The notes beneath the pieces are model-generated. The model saw only the letters and a list, made by a program, of their open reading frames with translations, was not told the origin of the DNA and made no database searches. From Comamonadaceae bacterium UBA2121 (GTDB lineage Bacteria > Pseudomonadota > Gammaproteobacteria > Burkholderiales > Burkholderiaceae_C): a DNA stretch of 64,000 nucleotides. Position 1 is the first letter of the stretch; each line of letters begins with the position of its first letter. Below are positions 35,421 through 43,921 of this stretch, one piece after another. The stretch lies in NCBI GenBank assembly GCA_002331385.1, contig DCYB01000012.1:186001-250000 (forward strand). Direction: 5' to 3'. Made by a program: the position numbers and the translations under genes.

Positions 35421-36113
35421 TCAGCGCGCGGGCGCTTCGAAAGTGGCGTTGCGCAAGAAACCCGCAGGCATCTGGAGTGCCGAGGTATTGCCGTATTGCT
35501 TGTGCGCCGCGAGCAACTCATCGAGACGCGGATCACGGATCATCACGGCCTGCTGCCCTGACGACGCGCCCGCACCCACATTGGCCACCAGCGTTTGCGG
35601 CGCCTGCATGGGCTGGCTCGCAGCAGCAGGAACCGCCGCCAATTGCACGCCCTGCTGCGACGCAGGTGCGGTGAGGCCGGTGTAGGCATTCCACCCGATG
35701 GTGGCGACGGCGGCCAAAGAAGCAAATCCGGCCACCATTTTCCAGCGGAATACATCGTGGTTCGCCGCTTCGATGTCATGCAGGATCGCAGCAGGCACAC
35801 CGTGGGATACTGCAGCACGCTCGGGAATGGCCTGCTCTTGCGCCGGAGCGACCTGCACCACGTCACCTGTCACCAGCGTCGACCCACCCGATTCAGCCGC
35901 GATATCGGCGCGCAAGCGCGCGATGAGGTCGCAACTCAACGGCCGCGCCAATTCGGAGGAACGCAGCACATCGCCGATGAGGTGATATTCGTGCCACGCG
36001 GCACGCCCCTCATCACAATCTGCAAACGCCACTGCCTGCGCGCAATGCGCGCTCGCCAGCTCGCCGTCGGCCAATGCCGACAACTGTTCTCGCATCTTTA
36101 GATCGCCGTTCAT
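35421..36113 (-). CDS. rseA: Anti-sigma-E factor RseA/MucA
   Basis: This 230-residue single-pass membrane anti-sigma factor holds RpoE at the membrane. The N-terminal domain has the typical MREQLSALADGEL and WHEYHLIGDVLR motifs. One membrane helix lies near residues 124-142, followed by an Ala/Gln-rich periplasmic region where DegS and RseB would act. The ATG at 36113 has an AGGTGAG ribosome site. It starts 48 bp downstream of rpoE. Confidence 0.93.
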   Translation of the reverse strand: MNGDLKMREQLSALADGELASAHCAQAVAFADCDEGRAAWHEYHLIGDVLRSSELARPLSCDLIARLRADIAAESGGSTLVTGDVVQVAPAQEQAIPERAAVSHGVPAAILHDIEAANHDVFRWKMVAGFASLAAVATIGWNAYTGLTAPASQQGVQLAAVPAAASQPMQAPQTLVANVGAGASSGQQAVMIRDPRLDELLAAHKQYGNTSALQMPAGFLRNATFEAPAR

Positions 36114-36161
36114 GGTCTCACCTGCCAATAGCTGCTTCGTTCGTCGTGTGTTGCACTTGCA

Positions 36162-36794
36162 TCACCACCGTTTGCCCGTCTGCTTGTCCAGCAAAGGCCG
36201 TACCTTTGCGGAAATGGCCTCGCGCGCCCGGAAAATCCGCGAGCGCACCGTGCCGATCGGGCAGTTCATGGCTTCTGCAATTTCGTCGTAACTCAACCCC
36301 TCAATTTCCCGCAATGTGACCGCCTGACGCAAATCTTCGGGCAGCGCTTCCATCGCCGAGTTCACCGCGGCGGCAATTTCTTGCGCCGCCAGCACAGTTT
36401 CGGGGGTCTCGTCCGTGGTTAGTTCAAAAGCATTCGAAGAAGTTTCATCCTCGTCATCTCCAGAACGAAATGCTGTCTCGGTGATGATGGGATTGCGCTT
36501 GAGATCGACCAGCGCCTTCTTGGCGGTATTCACCGCAATGCGGTAGAGCCACGTGTAAAACTGGGCATCACCGCGAAATTGATGCAGCGCACGGTAGGCG
36601 CGCAGAAAAGTCTCTTGCGCGATATCGGGAATCAGGTCCGTGTCGCGCACCATGCGACCAATCAGCCGCTCGATACGTCGCTGATACTTGATCACCAACA
36701 ACTCGAAAGCGCGCTGATCGCCTGCCAGCGTGCGCTCCACCAATTGCTGATCGGTATCAGCGCTGGCGGTCGGCTCGGAGGTGTTTGATGTCAT
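36162..36794 (-). CDS. rpoE: RNA polymerase sigma-E factor
   Basis: This 210-residue ECF sigma factor directs the envelope-stress regulon. Region 2 is clear (DTDLIPDIAQETFLRAYRALHQFRGDAQFYTWLYRIAVNTAK, key parts DIAQETFLRAYRAL and FYTWLYRIAVN), and region 4 ends with EGLSYDEIAEAMNCPIGTVRSRI. The linker contains an acidic stretch (SGDDEDETSS). The ATG at 36794 was chosen over a TTG 12 bp upstream. It lies 44 bp downstream of the YgfX-like gene, so it may be read from upstream fab promoters as well as its own. Confidence 0.96.
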   Translation of the reverse strand: MTSNTSEPTASADTDQQLVERTLAGDQRAFELLVIKYQRRIERLIGRMVRDTDLIPDIAQETFLRAYRALHQFRGDAQFYTWLYRIAVNTAKKALVDLKRNPIITETAFRSGDDEDETSSNAFELTTDETPETVLAAQEIAAAVNSAMEALPEDLRQAVTLREIEGLSYDEIAEAMNCPIGTVRSRIFRAREAISAKVRPLLDKQTGKRW

Positions 36795-36838
36795 GTTCTG
36801 TGGCAAACGCTCAGCGCTTCATCAGGCTGAAAAAATCT

Positions 36839-37342
36839 TCAGGTCACCGTGCCAGCCGGCACGGGTGAATCCAACAAGGCGCGCGAATATACCGCGCGCC
36901 GCAAATCCGCCCAATGGTCAGGGGCCTGTCGTCGCTCCAGCCACAGCCACTGAATGCGCCCCGACGCCAGCACTCTGACCTGCAGCGCCATCCATGACTG
37001 CGCATCGATCAGCACTTGAGGCGCACTGACCAAGCCCTGTTGGCGGTCACTGGATTCTTCCAGCAACCACTGACCACCATCCCACATCAGCATGCCTTTG
37101 GAGTGCAGACACCAGAAGCGCAAAACCACTCCCGCCGAAGCCATCCACAGGACAGCGCCTGCTACTGATTTCGCCGCCAGATGGTCCCTCACCCCCGACG
37201 CCAGCCAAGCCAGCAGCACCAGCATTCCGAGCAACGCTAATGCCCCCAGAGCCCAACCCAGCGCTTGCGATCTGCACAAAGGAAAGTGCACCACCGGCGC
37301 AGATGAGCGATGGCGTGCCATGGTTTGCATCTGCATCGTCAT
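36839..37342 (-). CDS. YgfX-like small inner-membrane protein
   Basis: This 167-residue protein has two membrane helices (about residues 27-50 and 60-78) and a short C-terminal soluble part. The pattern MLMWDGGQWLLEE followed by IQWLWLERRQAPDHWADLRR parallels E. coli YgfX/CptA (W-x-G-QEW and LWLAADS-x-EWRDLRR), so I place it in that family from memory of the sequence, not from a search. YgfX was proposed as a toxin acting on the cytoskeleton, but this role is debated; no SdhE-type partner gene is adjacent. The ATG at 37342 has an AAGGG ribosome site. Confidence 0.65.
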   Translation of the reverse strand: MTMQMQTMARHRSSAPVVHFPLCRSQALGWALGALALLGMLVLLAWLASGVRDHLAAKSVAGAVLWMASAGVVLRFWCLHSKGMLMWDGGQWLLEESSDRQQGLVSAPQVLIDAQSWMALQVRVLASGRIQWLWLERRQAPDHWADLRRAVYSRALLDSPVPAGTVT

Positions 37343-37462
37343 ATCGCCCTTCAGATCAGGACGATGCACGTTTGCAGCGCGTTCGCCTGCGACAGGGAAT
37401 GATGCGGCAGGTATTCAGGCCGATCCAAGCGCATGGGCGCCTTCGCATCGGCCGTCATGGCA

Positions 37463-38707
37463 TCAGATACGCTTGAAAACCAAAGTGCCGTTGGTGCCGC
37501 CAAAACCGAAGTTGTTCTTCACGGCCACATCCATCTTCAGGTCGCGAGCGGTGTTGGCGCAATAGTCCAGATCACACTCGGGGTCCTGTTCGTGGAGATT
37601 GATGGTCGGAGGAACCTTCTGGTCGCGCAGCGCCAGCACCGTGAACACGCTTTCGATGCCGCCCGCACCGCCCAGCAAGTGGCCGGTCATGGACTTCGTG
37701 GAGCTCACCACCATCTTCTTGGCGTGGTCGCCCAGCGCCGCCTTGATGGCATTGGATTCATTGATGTCACCCAATGGGGTCGAGGTACCGTGCGCGTTCA
37801 GGTAATCCACCTGATCGGCATTGACACCCGCGTTGCGCAATGCATTCAGCATGGCGCGACGTGGACCATCCATGTTGGGAGCGGTCATGTGACCTGCATC
37901 CGCGCTCATGCCATACCCACTCAATTCGGCGTAGATCTTGGCACCGCGCGCCTTGGCGTGTTCGTACTCTTCGAGCACCATCACGCCAGCACCTTCACCC
38001 AGAACAAAGCCGTCACGGCCCTTGTCCCAGGGGCGCGACGCAGTCTTGGGGTCGTCATTGCGGGTGGACAGTGCGCGCATGGCGGCGAAACCGCCCACGC
38101 CCAGCGGAGACACGGTTGCCTCCGTACCACCAGCGACGACCACGTCTGCATCGCCATATTCAATCATGCGTCCTGCCTCGCCGATGCAATGCAGACCTGT
38201 CGTGCAGGCCGTCACCACCGAGAGATTCGGGCCCTTGAACCCGAAGCGCATGGACACATGCCCTGCCACCATGTTGATGATGGAGGCAGGCACGAAGAAC
38301 GGCGTGATGCGGCGCGGGCCGCGCGCTGCCAGTTCTGCGTGGGTGTTTTCGATCATCGGCAAGCCACCGATGCCCGAGCCGATCACGCATCCGATGCGTG
38401 TGGACAGCTCGTCATCCAGTGCTTCGCCCGTAGGCAGTCCGGCGTCCAGCACGGCCTGTTCTGCCGCAGCAATGCCGTAGTGGATGAAGGCGTCCATGCT
38501 GCGCGCATCTTTCGCGCTCATGTACTTCTCTACATCGAAACCCTTGACCTCGCCTGCAATCTTGCAGGAGAAGTTCGACGCATCGAACTTGGTGATGAGG
38601 TCAATGCCGGACTGGCCGGCAAGAAGGTTGGCCCATGCTGCCTCTACCGTATTACCTACAGGAGAGATGCAGCCCAGGCCGGTCACGACAACGCGACGAC
38701 GGCTCAT
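37463..38707 (-). CDS. fabF: Beta-ketoacyl-ACP synthase II
   Basis: This 414-residue condensing enzyme elongates acyl-ACP with malonyl-ACP. The nucleophile is C168 in VVTACTTGLH, with catalytic histidines in NAHGTSTPLGD and KSMTGHLLGGAGG. The C-terminal NNFGFGGTNGTLVF is typical of FabF. The ATG at 38707 begins the canonical MSRRRVVVTGLG. It lies 41 bp after acpP in the fabH-D-G-acpP-fabF cluster. Confidence 0.97.
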   Translation of the reverse strand: MSRRRVVVTGLGCISPVGNTVEAAWANLLAGQSGIDLITKFDASNFSCKIAGEVKGFDVEKYMSAKDARSMDAFIHYGIAAAEQAVLDAGLPTGEALDDELSTRIGCVIGSGIGGLPMIENTHAELAARGPRRITPFFVPASIINMVAGHVSMRFGFKGPNLSVVTACTTGLHCIGEAGRMIEYGDADVVVAGGTEATVSPLGVGGFAAMRALSTRNDDPKTASRPWDKGRDGFVLGEGAGVMVLEEYEHAKARGAKIYAELSGYGMSADAGHMTAPNMDGPRRAMLNALRNAGVNADQVDYLNAHGTSTPLGDINESNAIKAALGDHAKKMVVSSTKSMTGHLLGGAGGIESVFTVLALRDQKVPPTINLHEQDPECDLDYCANTARDLKMDVAVKNNFGFGGTNGTLVFKRI

Positions 38708-38748
38708 GCGTTCAAACTTTCTGCTGATCTGATCGGTCAAAAAGCCGA

Positions 38749-38988
38749 TTAGGCCTTTTGGTGGGTGTTGGCGTAGTCGATTGCGTTCTGCACCGTTGTG
38801 ATCTTCTCTGCGTCTTCGTCAGGAATCTCGATGCCGAACTCATCTTCCAGAGCCATCACCAATTCGACCGTGTCCAGGGAGTCAGCGCCCAGGTCAGCCA
38901 CGAAGGCCTTTTCGTTGGTCACTTGGGACTCTTCCACACCGAGTTGTTCGGCAATGATTTTCTTGACACGTGCTTCGATATCGCTCAT
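38749..38988 (-). CDS. acpP: Acyl carrier protein
   Basis: This 79-residue acidic protein carries acyl chains on a 4'-phosphopantetheine arm attached to Ser37 in the GADSLDTVELVM motif. Length and charge are canonical. It sits between fabG and fabF, with about 100 bp upstream that can hold an internal promoter, as is common for this highly expressed gene. AcpS encoded at 25.1-25.5 kb would modify it. Confidence 0.98.
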   Translation of the reverse strand: MSDIEARVKKIIAEQLGVEESQVTNEKAFVADLGADSLDTVELVMALEDEFGIEIPDEDAEKITTVQNAIDYANTHQKA

Positions 38989-39092
38989 GGTTTCCCTCAG
39001 GGGGTTGTGAATGAATCCGCGATTTTAACTGCTTCGCGACAAGGGCCAAGCAGCTAGCCGTACGGACGAACCGGCACTAACTGGTTTTTACC

Positions 39093-39839
39093 TTACATGT
39101 ACATGCCGCCATTGACGTGCAATTCCTGCCCCGTCACATAGCCAGCACCCTGTGAAGCGAGATAGGCAACCGCGTGAGCAATGTCACTTGGCTGGCCCAG
39201 ATCGCCCATGGCAATCTGCGACTTGAGTGCAGATTTTTGTTCTTCGGGCAGATTCGCCGTCATGTCCGTGGCGATGAAGCCCGGAGCAACGCAGTTCACC
39301 GTGATGCCACGGCTGCCCAGTTCACGCGCCAACGCGCGTGTCATTCCCGCAACACCGGCCTTCGCGGCGGCGTAGTTGGCCTGCCCCGGATTGCCCGATG
39401 CGCCCACCACGCTGGTGATGCTGATGATGCGGCCAAAGCGCTGCTTCATCATGGGGCGAATAGCCGCACGGCTCACGCGGAATACGGCCTTCAGATTGGT
39501 GTCGATGACGGCATCCCAGTCATCGTCTTTCATGCGCATGGCCAATGTGTCACGCGTAATACCCGCATTGTTCACAAGGATATGCAGGCCGCCAAATTCC
39601 TTGACGGTGGCGTCGATCAGTGCGTCCACGGCGGCGCCGTCGGTCACATTCAGCTTCACGCCCTTGCCGCCCTTGGCTGCCAGCGCTTCGCTGATGCGTG
39701 CCGCACCGTCATCCGAGGTGGCTGTGCCAATGACACGATAGCCACGGCCTGCCAGTTCGACAGCGATGGCAGCGCCAATGCCGCGCGTGGCACCGGTGAC
39801 CAGTGCGATTTGTGCTGTGGTTGTGTTGGTTTCGCTCAT
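39093..39839 (-). CDS. fabG: 3-oxoacyl-ACP reductase
   Basis: This 248-residue NADPH-dependent SDR reduces beta-ketoacyl-ACP. It has TGATRGIG near the N-terminus, NNAGITRD, the catalytic serine in SITSVVGASGNPGQ and the YAAAK active site, ending with GQELHVNGGMYM. All catalytic residues are canonical. It overlaps fabD by 4 bp and is followed by acpP. Confidence 0.97.
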   Translation of the reverse strand: MSETNTTTAQIALVTGATRGIGAAIAVELAGRGYRVIGTATSDDGAARISEALAAKGGKGVKLNVTDGAAVDALIDATVKEFGGLHILVNNAGITRDTLAMRMKDDDWDAVIDTNLKAVFRVSRAAIRPMMKQRFGRIISITSVVGASGNPGQANYAAAKAGVAGMTRALARELGSRGITVNCVAPGFIATDMTANLPEEQKSALKSQIAMGDLGQPSDIAHAVAYLASQGAGYVTGQELHVNGGMYM

Positions 39840-40789
39840 GCCAGCAATTCTTTGGTTTCCGCCAGTGTGGCAGGATCATAAATGGACGCACCGACCAAAT
39901 CCGCATCAATGCGCTTGGTCATGCCAGCGAGCACCTTGCCCGGCCCACACTCAATGATATGCGTTACGCCGCGTGCCTTGAGCGCCTGCACACATTCCAC
40001 CCAGCGCACAGGGCCAAATGCCTGACGATACAGGGCGTCGCGGATGGCGTCGGCGTCTTGCACCACCGCCACATCCACGTTGTTCACGACGGGGATTTGC
40101 GGGGTTCCCAGTGTGAGCGCAGCCAGCGCTGCGCGCAGCTTTTCAGCGGCGGGCTTCATGAGGCTGGAGTGGAACGGCGCCGAGACAGGCAGCGGCAATG
40201 CGCGCTTTGCGCCTGCTGCCTTGAGCACTTCGCAGCCCTTCTCCACGCCGGCCTTGGTGCCCGCAATGACGGTCTGCGCCGGATCGTTGAAATTGACGGC
40301 CTCCACCACGTCTTCGGAGTCCGCACCGAAGCCTGCTGTCGCCTCTTGGCAGCCTGCGACCACCTTGGCCGCATCGAGGCCCAGAATGGCGGCCATAGCA
40401 CCCGTTCCGACGGGCACGGCTTCCTGCATCGCTGCCGCGCGCAATCGCACCAGCGGCGCTGCCTGCGCCAGCGTCAACACGCCGGACGCTACCAACGCGG
40501 AATACTCACCCAGCGAATGCCCTGCCATTGCCACCGGCAGCGCGCCACCTTCCGCGCGCCAGACGCGCCACGCCGCCACGCCAGCAACCAGCATGACCGG
40601 CTGCGTGTTGGTGGTGAGGGCCAGCGCCTCTTTGGGACCTTCGTGAATCAGTTGGGCGACGTCTTCGCCCAGCGCGTCCGATGCCTCGCGCAGCGTCTCC
40701 AGCACGACCGGATGATCACCCCAGCCATCGAGCATGCCGACCGATTGCGAACCCTGACCGGGAAAGACAAATGCAAATGTTTTGGACAT
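39836..40789 (-). CDS. fabD: Malonyl-CoA:ACP transacylase
   Basis: This 317-residue enzyme moves malonyl groups from CoA to ACP. The N-terminus has VFPGQGSQSVGM, the nucleophile is S92 in GHSLGEYSAL and the catalytic histidine is in SAPFHSSLM. The ATG at 40789 gives the standard MSKTFAFVFPGQGSQ start; an extension to 40822 was rejected. It starts 78 bp after the fabH stop. Confidence 0.97.
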   Translation of the reverse strand: MSKTFAFVFPGQGSQSVGMLDGWGDHPVVLETLREASDALGEDVAQLIHEGPKEALALTTNTQPVMLVAGVAAWRVWRAEGGALPVAMAGHSLGEYSALVASGVLTLAQAAPLVRLRAAAMQEAVPVGTGAMAAILGLDAAKVVAGCQEATAGFGADSEDVVEAVNFNDPAQTVIAGTKAGVEKGCEVLKAAGAKRALPLPVSAPFHSSLMKPAAEKLRAALAALTLGTPQIPVVNNVDVAVVQDADAIRDALYRQAFGPVRWVECVQALKARGVTHIIECGPGKVLAGMTKRIDADLVGASIYDPATLAETKELLA

Positions 40790-40867
40790 AGCTATAGATA
40801 TTATTCTTGCGCTGACTCGCACCGCAGCCCACCGCCACTACGGCAGCGGGCCACGCGCCTGTCTAGC

Positions 40868-41845
40868 TTACATGGTGAGGAGGATCGCGCCCCAGGTAAA
40901 GCCACCGCCCACACCTTCCAGCAGAAGATTTTGGCCAGGCTTGATTTGACCCGCGCGCACGCCGTGGTCCAGCGCCAACGGAATCGAGGCCGCTGAGGTA
41001 TTGCCATGCTGATCGACGGTAACGATCACCTTCTCCATGGGCAACTTCAGCTTCTTGGCCGTGCTTTGCATGATGCGGATGTTGGCTTGATGCGGGATCA
41101 ACCAGTCGATATCGGCGTCGGTGAGGCTGGCTTTTTCCAGCGCTGCACGCGCGGCCTTCTCCAGCACGCCCACGGCCAACTTGAACACGGCCTGACCATC
41201 CATCTTGAGCAGCGGATCGCCCAGAATCTGACCGCCGTAGACATTGCCCGGCACACACAGGATGTCGACGTGGCGACCATCGGCATGCAGGTCGCTGGCC
41301 AGAATCCCCGGCTTGTCTGAGGCCTCCATCACCACGGCACCTGCGCCATCGCCAAACAGCACGCAGGTCGTGCGATCGCTGAAGTCGAGAATGCGGCTGA
41401 ACACTTCTGCGCCCACCACCAGCGCGCGCTGGGCCATGCCGGACTGGATCATGGCATCGGCCACGGTCATCGCATAGACGAAGCCGCTGCACACCGCCTG
41501 CACGTCAAACGCGGGGCAGCCATGCACGCCCAGCTTGTTTTGCAGGATGCTGGCGGTCGAAGGAAAAACCATATCCGGCGTGGAGGTGGCGACGATGATC
41601 AGGTCGATGTCTTCGGCAGTGATACCGGCGGCTTCGATGGCCTGGCGTGACGCCTGCAGCGCCAGATCGCTGCTGGACACATCGCGCTCGGCGAAATGAC
41701 GCGCCTTGATGCCAGTGCGCTCGACGATCCACTGATCGGAGGTTTCAACGCCTCGCTGAGCGAGTTCGGCGACCAGATCCTCGTTGGTCACACGACGGGG
41801 AGGCAAAAAGCTGCCCGTGCCAGAAATACGTGAAAAGCGTCTCAT
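40868..41845 (-). CDS. fabH: Beta-ketoacyl-ACP synthase III
   Basis: This 325-residue enzyme starts fatty-acid synthesis by condensing acetyl-CoA with malonyl-ACP. The triad is visible: C119 in VQAVCSGFVYAM, His in WLIPHQANIRI and Asn in HGNTSAAS. The N-terminal ISGTGSFLPPRRVTN and WIVERTGIKAR motifs are typical. It overlaps plsX by 4 bp. Confidence 0.97.
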   Translation of the reverse strand: MRRFSRISGTGSFLPPRRVTNEDLVAELAQRGVETSDQWIVERTGIKARHFAERDVSSSDLALQASRQAIEAAGITAEDIDLIIVATSTPDMVFPSTASILQNKLGVHGCPAFDVQAVCSGFVYAMTVADAMIQSGMAQRALVVGAEVFSRILDFSDRTTCVLFGDGAGAVVMEASDKPGILASDLHADGRHVDILCVPGNVYGGQILGDPLLKMDGQAVFKLAVGVLEKAARAALEKASLTDADIDWLIPHQANIRIMQSTAKKLKLPMEKVIVTVDQHGNTSAASIPLALDHGVRAGQIKPGQNLLLEGVGGGFTWGAILLTM

Positions 41846-42897
41846 TGATGTGTAGCCGACGTGAAATCAGACGAAATCGAACCGCCGCCAGGCGCCACCT
41901 CTGGCGTCGTGCGGGCCACTTGCGTCCGAACGCGGTCGAGTAGATTGTTGCGGGCTGCATCATACGCCCGGTTGAGCGCCTGCTCGAATGCCATTGCGTC
42001 GGCAGAACCATGACTCTTGAACACCAGACCTCTCAATCCCAGCAAGGCTGCGCCGTTGTATCGACGGTGATCCATGCGCCTCATCAGCGCAGTTAGCACC
42101 GGATAGGCGACGATCGCTGCAAATTTCGTAAATATATTGCGTTTGAATTCTTCTTTGAGCCCGCCCACGATCATGGACGCCACCCCTTCGGAAGCCTTCA
42201 AAGCTACGTTACCCACAAAACCGTCACAAACGACAATGTCAACAACTCCTTTGAAAATATCGTTTCCTTCGACATTTCCGTAGAAGTTGATATTGCCGCT
42301 TGCGCCCGCAGCGCGCAGCAGCTCTCCGGTTTCCTTGATGACTTCGCTACCCTTGATGGCCTCTTCACCGATGTTCAGCAGGCCCACCGTCGGATGCGCT
42401 CGCCCTTGCAGAACGGATACCAGCGCCGATCCCATTTCGGCAAATTGCAGCAAATGCTCGGCCGAACAATCCACGTTCGCACCCAGATCGAGCACGGTGG
42501 TCGCACCGCCCTTTTCGTTGGGCATCTGCGTGGCAATGGCAGGGCGATCGATGCCTTCCAGTGTCTTGAGCAGATAGCGTGCGATGGCCATCAGAGCACC
42601 CGTGTTGCCCGCGGAAATGGCCACCTGCGCCGCGCCATCCTTGACCTGCTGGATGGCCACGCGCATCGACGAGTCCTTCTTGCGTCGCAAGGCGACCTCT
42701 ACCGCGTCGTCCATCGCAACCACTTCCGTGGCGGGCACGATGCGCGCACGCTCATGCTGGAATGCAGACAGCGCCGCCTGTTGCCCGACCAGCAACAACT
42801 GGGCATCGGGGTGCTGCGTCAAAAATTGACGACAAGCGGGAAGTGTGACATCGGGGCCATGATCGCCCCCCATACAGTCGACAGCCAGTGTGATCAT
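41842..42897 (-). CDS. plsX: Phosphate acyltransferase PlsX
   Basis: This 351-residue enzyme makes acyl-phosphate from acyl-ACP for phospholipid synthesis. It begins ITLAVDCMGGDHGPDVTLPA and contains AISAGNTGALMA and VVCDGFVGNVALK, all PlsX hallmarks. It heads the plsX-fabHDG-acpP-fabF run. A terminator hairpin separates it from rpmF upstream, so plsX probably has its own promoter or depends on read-through. Confidence 0.97.
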   Translation of the reverse strand: MITLAVDCMGGDHGPDVTLPACRQFLTQHPDAQLLLVGQQAALSAFQHERARIVPATEVVAMDDAVEVALRRKKDSSMRVAIQQVKDGAAQVAISAGNTGALMAIARYLLKTLEGIDRPAIATQMPNEKGGATTVLDLGANVDCSAEHLLQFAEMGSALVSVLQGRAHPTVGLLNIGEEAIKGSEVIKETGELLRAAGASGNINFYGNVEGNDIFKGVVDIVVCDGFVGNVALKASEGVASMIVGGLKEEFKRNIFTKFAAIVAYPVLTALMRRMDHRRYNGAALLGLRGLVFKSHGSADAMAFEQALNRAYDAARNNLLDRVRTQVARTTPEVAPGGGSISSDFTSATHQ

Positions 42898-42951
42898 TTA
42901 GGCAAAGTGACGAGTTCGATGAGTTGACTCGTAAAAATACTTGGACACGCC

Positions 42952-42993
42952 AAAAAAACAAAGGCCCGCGCTACCGGCGTGTAGCTGCGGGCC
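42952..42993 (-). terminator. Terminator/attenuator between rpmF and plsX
   Basis: On the minus strand GGCCCGC pairs with GCGGGCC and is followed by TTTGTTTTTTT. It lies just after the rpmF stop codon and before plsX. Confidence 0.82.
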
Positions 42994-43013
42994 CTGGATT
43001 GCAAAAGCCTCGA

Positions 43014-43196
43014 TCAGGCTTCTGTCTTGCTCTTGATCACCTGACGGCCACGGTAGAAACCGTTAGGGCTGATGTGGTGACGCAGATGGTTTTCACCAGT
43101 GGTGGGCTCCACTGCGATGCCCGGAACATTCAGGGCGTTGTGCGAACGGTGCATGCCGCGCTTGGATGGGGACTTCTTGTTTTGCTGAACAGCCAT
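43014..43196 (-). CDS. rpmF: 50S ribosomal protein L32
   Basis: This 60-residue basic ribosomal protein begins AVQQNKKSPSKRGMHRSH, the classic bL32 N-terminus, and continues with GENHLRHHISPNGFYRGRQV. It lacks the C-x2-C zinc motif, as in the C-minus form usual in proteobacteria. It follows the DUF177 yceD gene, the usual yceD-rpmF-plsX-fab order. Confidence 0.98.
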   Translation of the reverse strand: MAVQQNKKSPSKRGMHRSHNALNVPGIAVEPTTGENHLRHHISPNGFYRGRQVIKSKTEA

Positions 43197-43344
43197 GATT
43201 GGCTCCTACGGTCTGAAAAGGGTTTGTGGAAAAAACGCGATCAGCCCATTCAAGACACGAGGGGATTTCGCGCGAAACCATTGATTATAGTCCATTTGAA
43301 ATCCCTGCTCAATGCCAAGTGTGCCGCAAGCGCAATCGAAACGC

Positions 43345-43896
43345 TCAATGTTTCTTCTCATCCTTGCGCAAGCCCGCCAATGCGGCGAATGGATTGGGCT
43401 TCTCGTCGTTGGCCTCTTCGAAATCTTCGTCGCTGGAGCTCATCACCACCGGCGTCGGACACTCGTCGTGGCGCGGAACCACGGGCAGCTCCATGAGCAA
43501 CTCATCTTCAATCAGTTGACGCAGGTTGAATTCGCGGCTCAACACCAACAAATCTTCTTCGCATTCGTCGTCCAGCGCTTCTGCTGTGGCTTCATCGGCC
43601 ACAAAACGGAATTCGCGCTCGATGTCGATCGGTACGTCCACAGGCCCAAGGCAGCGCTGGCACTGCATGGGAACGGCAGCATGCACCTTCAGGCGCATCC
43701 AGACCTGCGAGCCAATACCGGCCAGCGTGCGGATTTCTCCGTCGGCTTGCCAGTCCACGATGAGATCAGGATGCAGTCCCTTGGCCTCTTCGGCCACGCG
43801 CTTGTATTTGAGCAGCGAATCGTGCCCGACCAAGTGCCCGCCCGCTTGGGCGAAGGCCTTGATATCGAGTCGATCAGCAGAGAGTTCCTTGGTCAT
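43345..43896 (-). CDS. yceD: DUF177 protein YceD
   Basis: This 183-residue protein belongs to the DUF177/YceD family, linked to 23S rRNA accumulation. The central CQRCLGPVDVPI motif with two cysteines and the following acidic segment (EALDDECEEDLLVL) are typical, as is the ELLMELPVVPRH motif. The C-terminus is charged and ends KKH. The ATG at 43896 was preferred over an upstream in-frame start at 43935 that nearly overlaps the divergent maf gene. It is transcribed towards rpmF. Confidence 0.93.
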   Translation of the reverse strand: MTKELSADRLDIKAFAQAGGHLVGHDSLLKYKRVAEEAKGLHPDLIVDWQADGEIRTLAGIGSQVWMRLKVHAAVPMQCQRCLGPVDVPIDIEREFRFVADEATAEALDDECEEDLLVLSREFNLRQLIEDELLMELPVVPRHDECPTPVVMSSSDEDFEEANDEKPNPFAALAGLRKDEKKH

Positions 43897-43921
43897 GCCC
43901 GCAGTGTAAGAGAATCGGAGC

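Noticed and set aside
39060..39092. A plus-strand terminator-like hairpin before fabG's end
   Set aside because: AACCGG/CTGGTT with a T-run lies on the strand with no gene to terminate; the stem is only 6 bp and probably chance.
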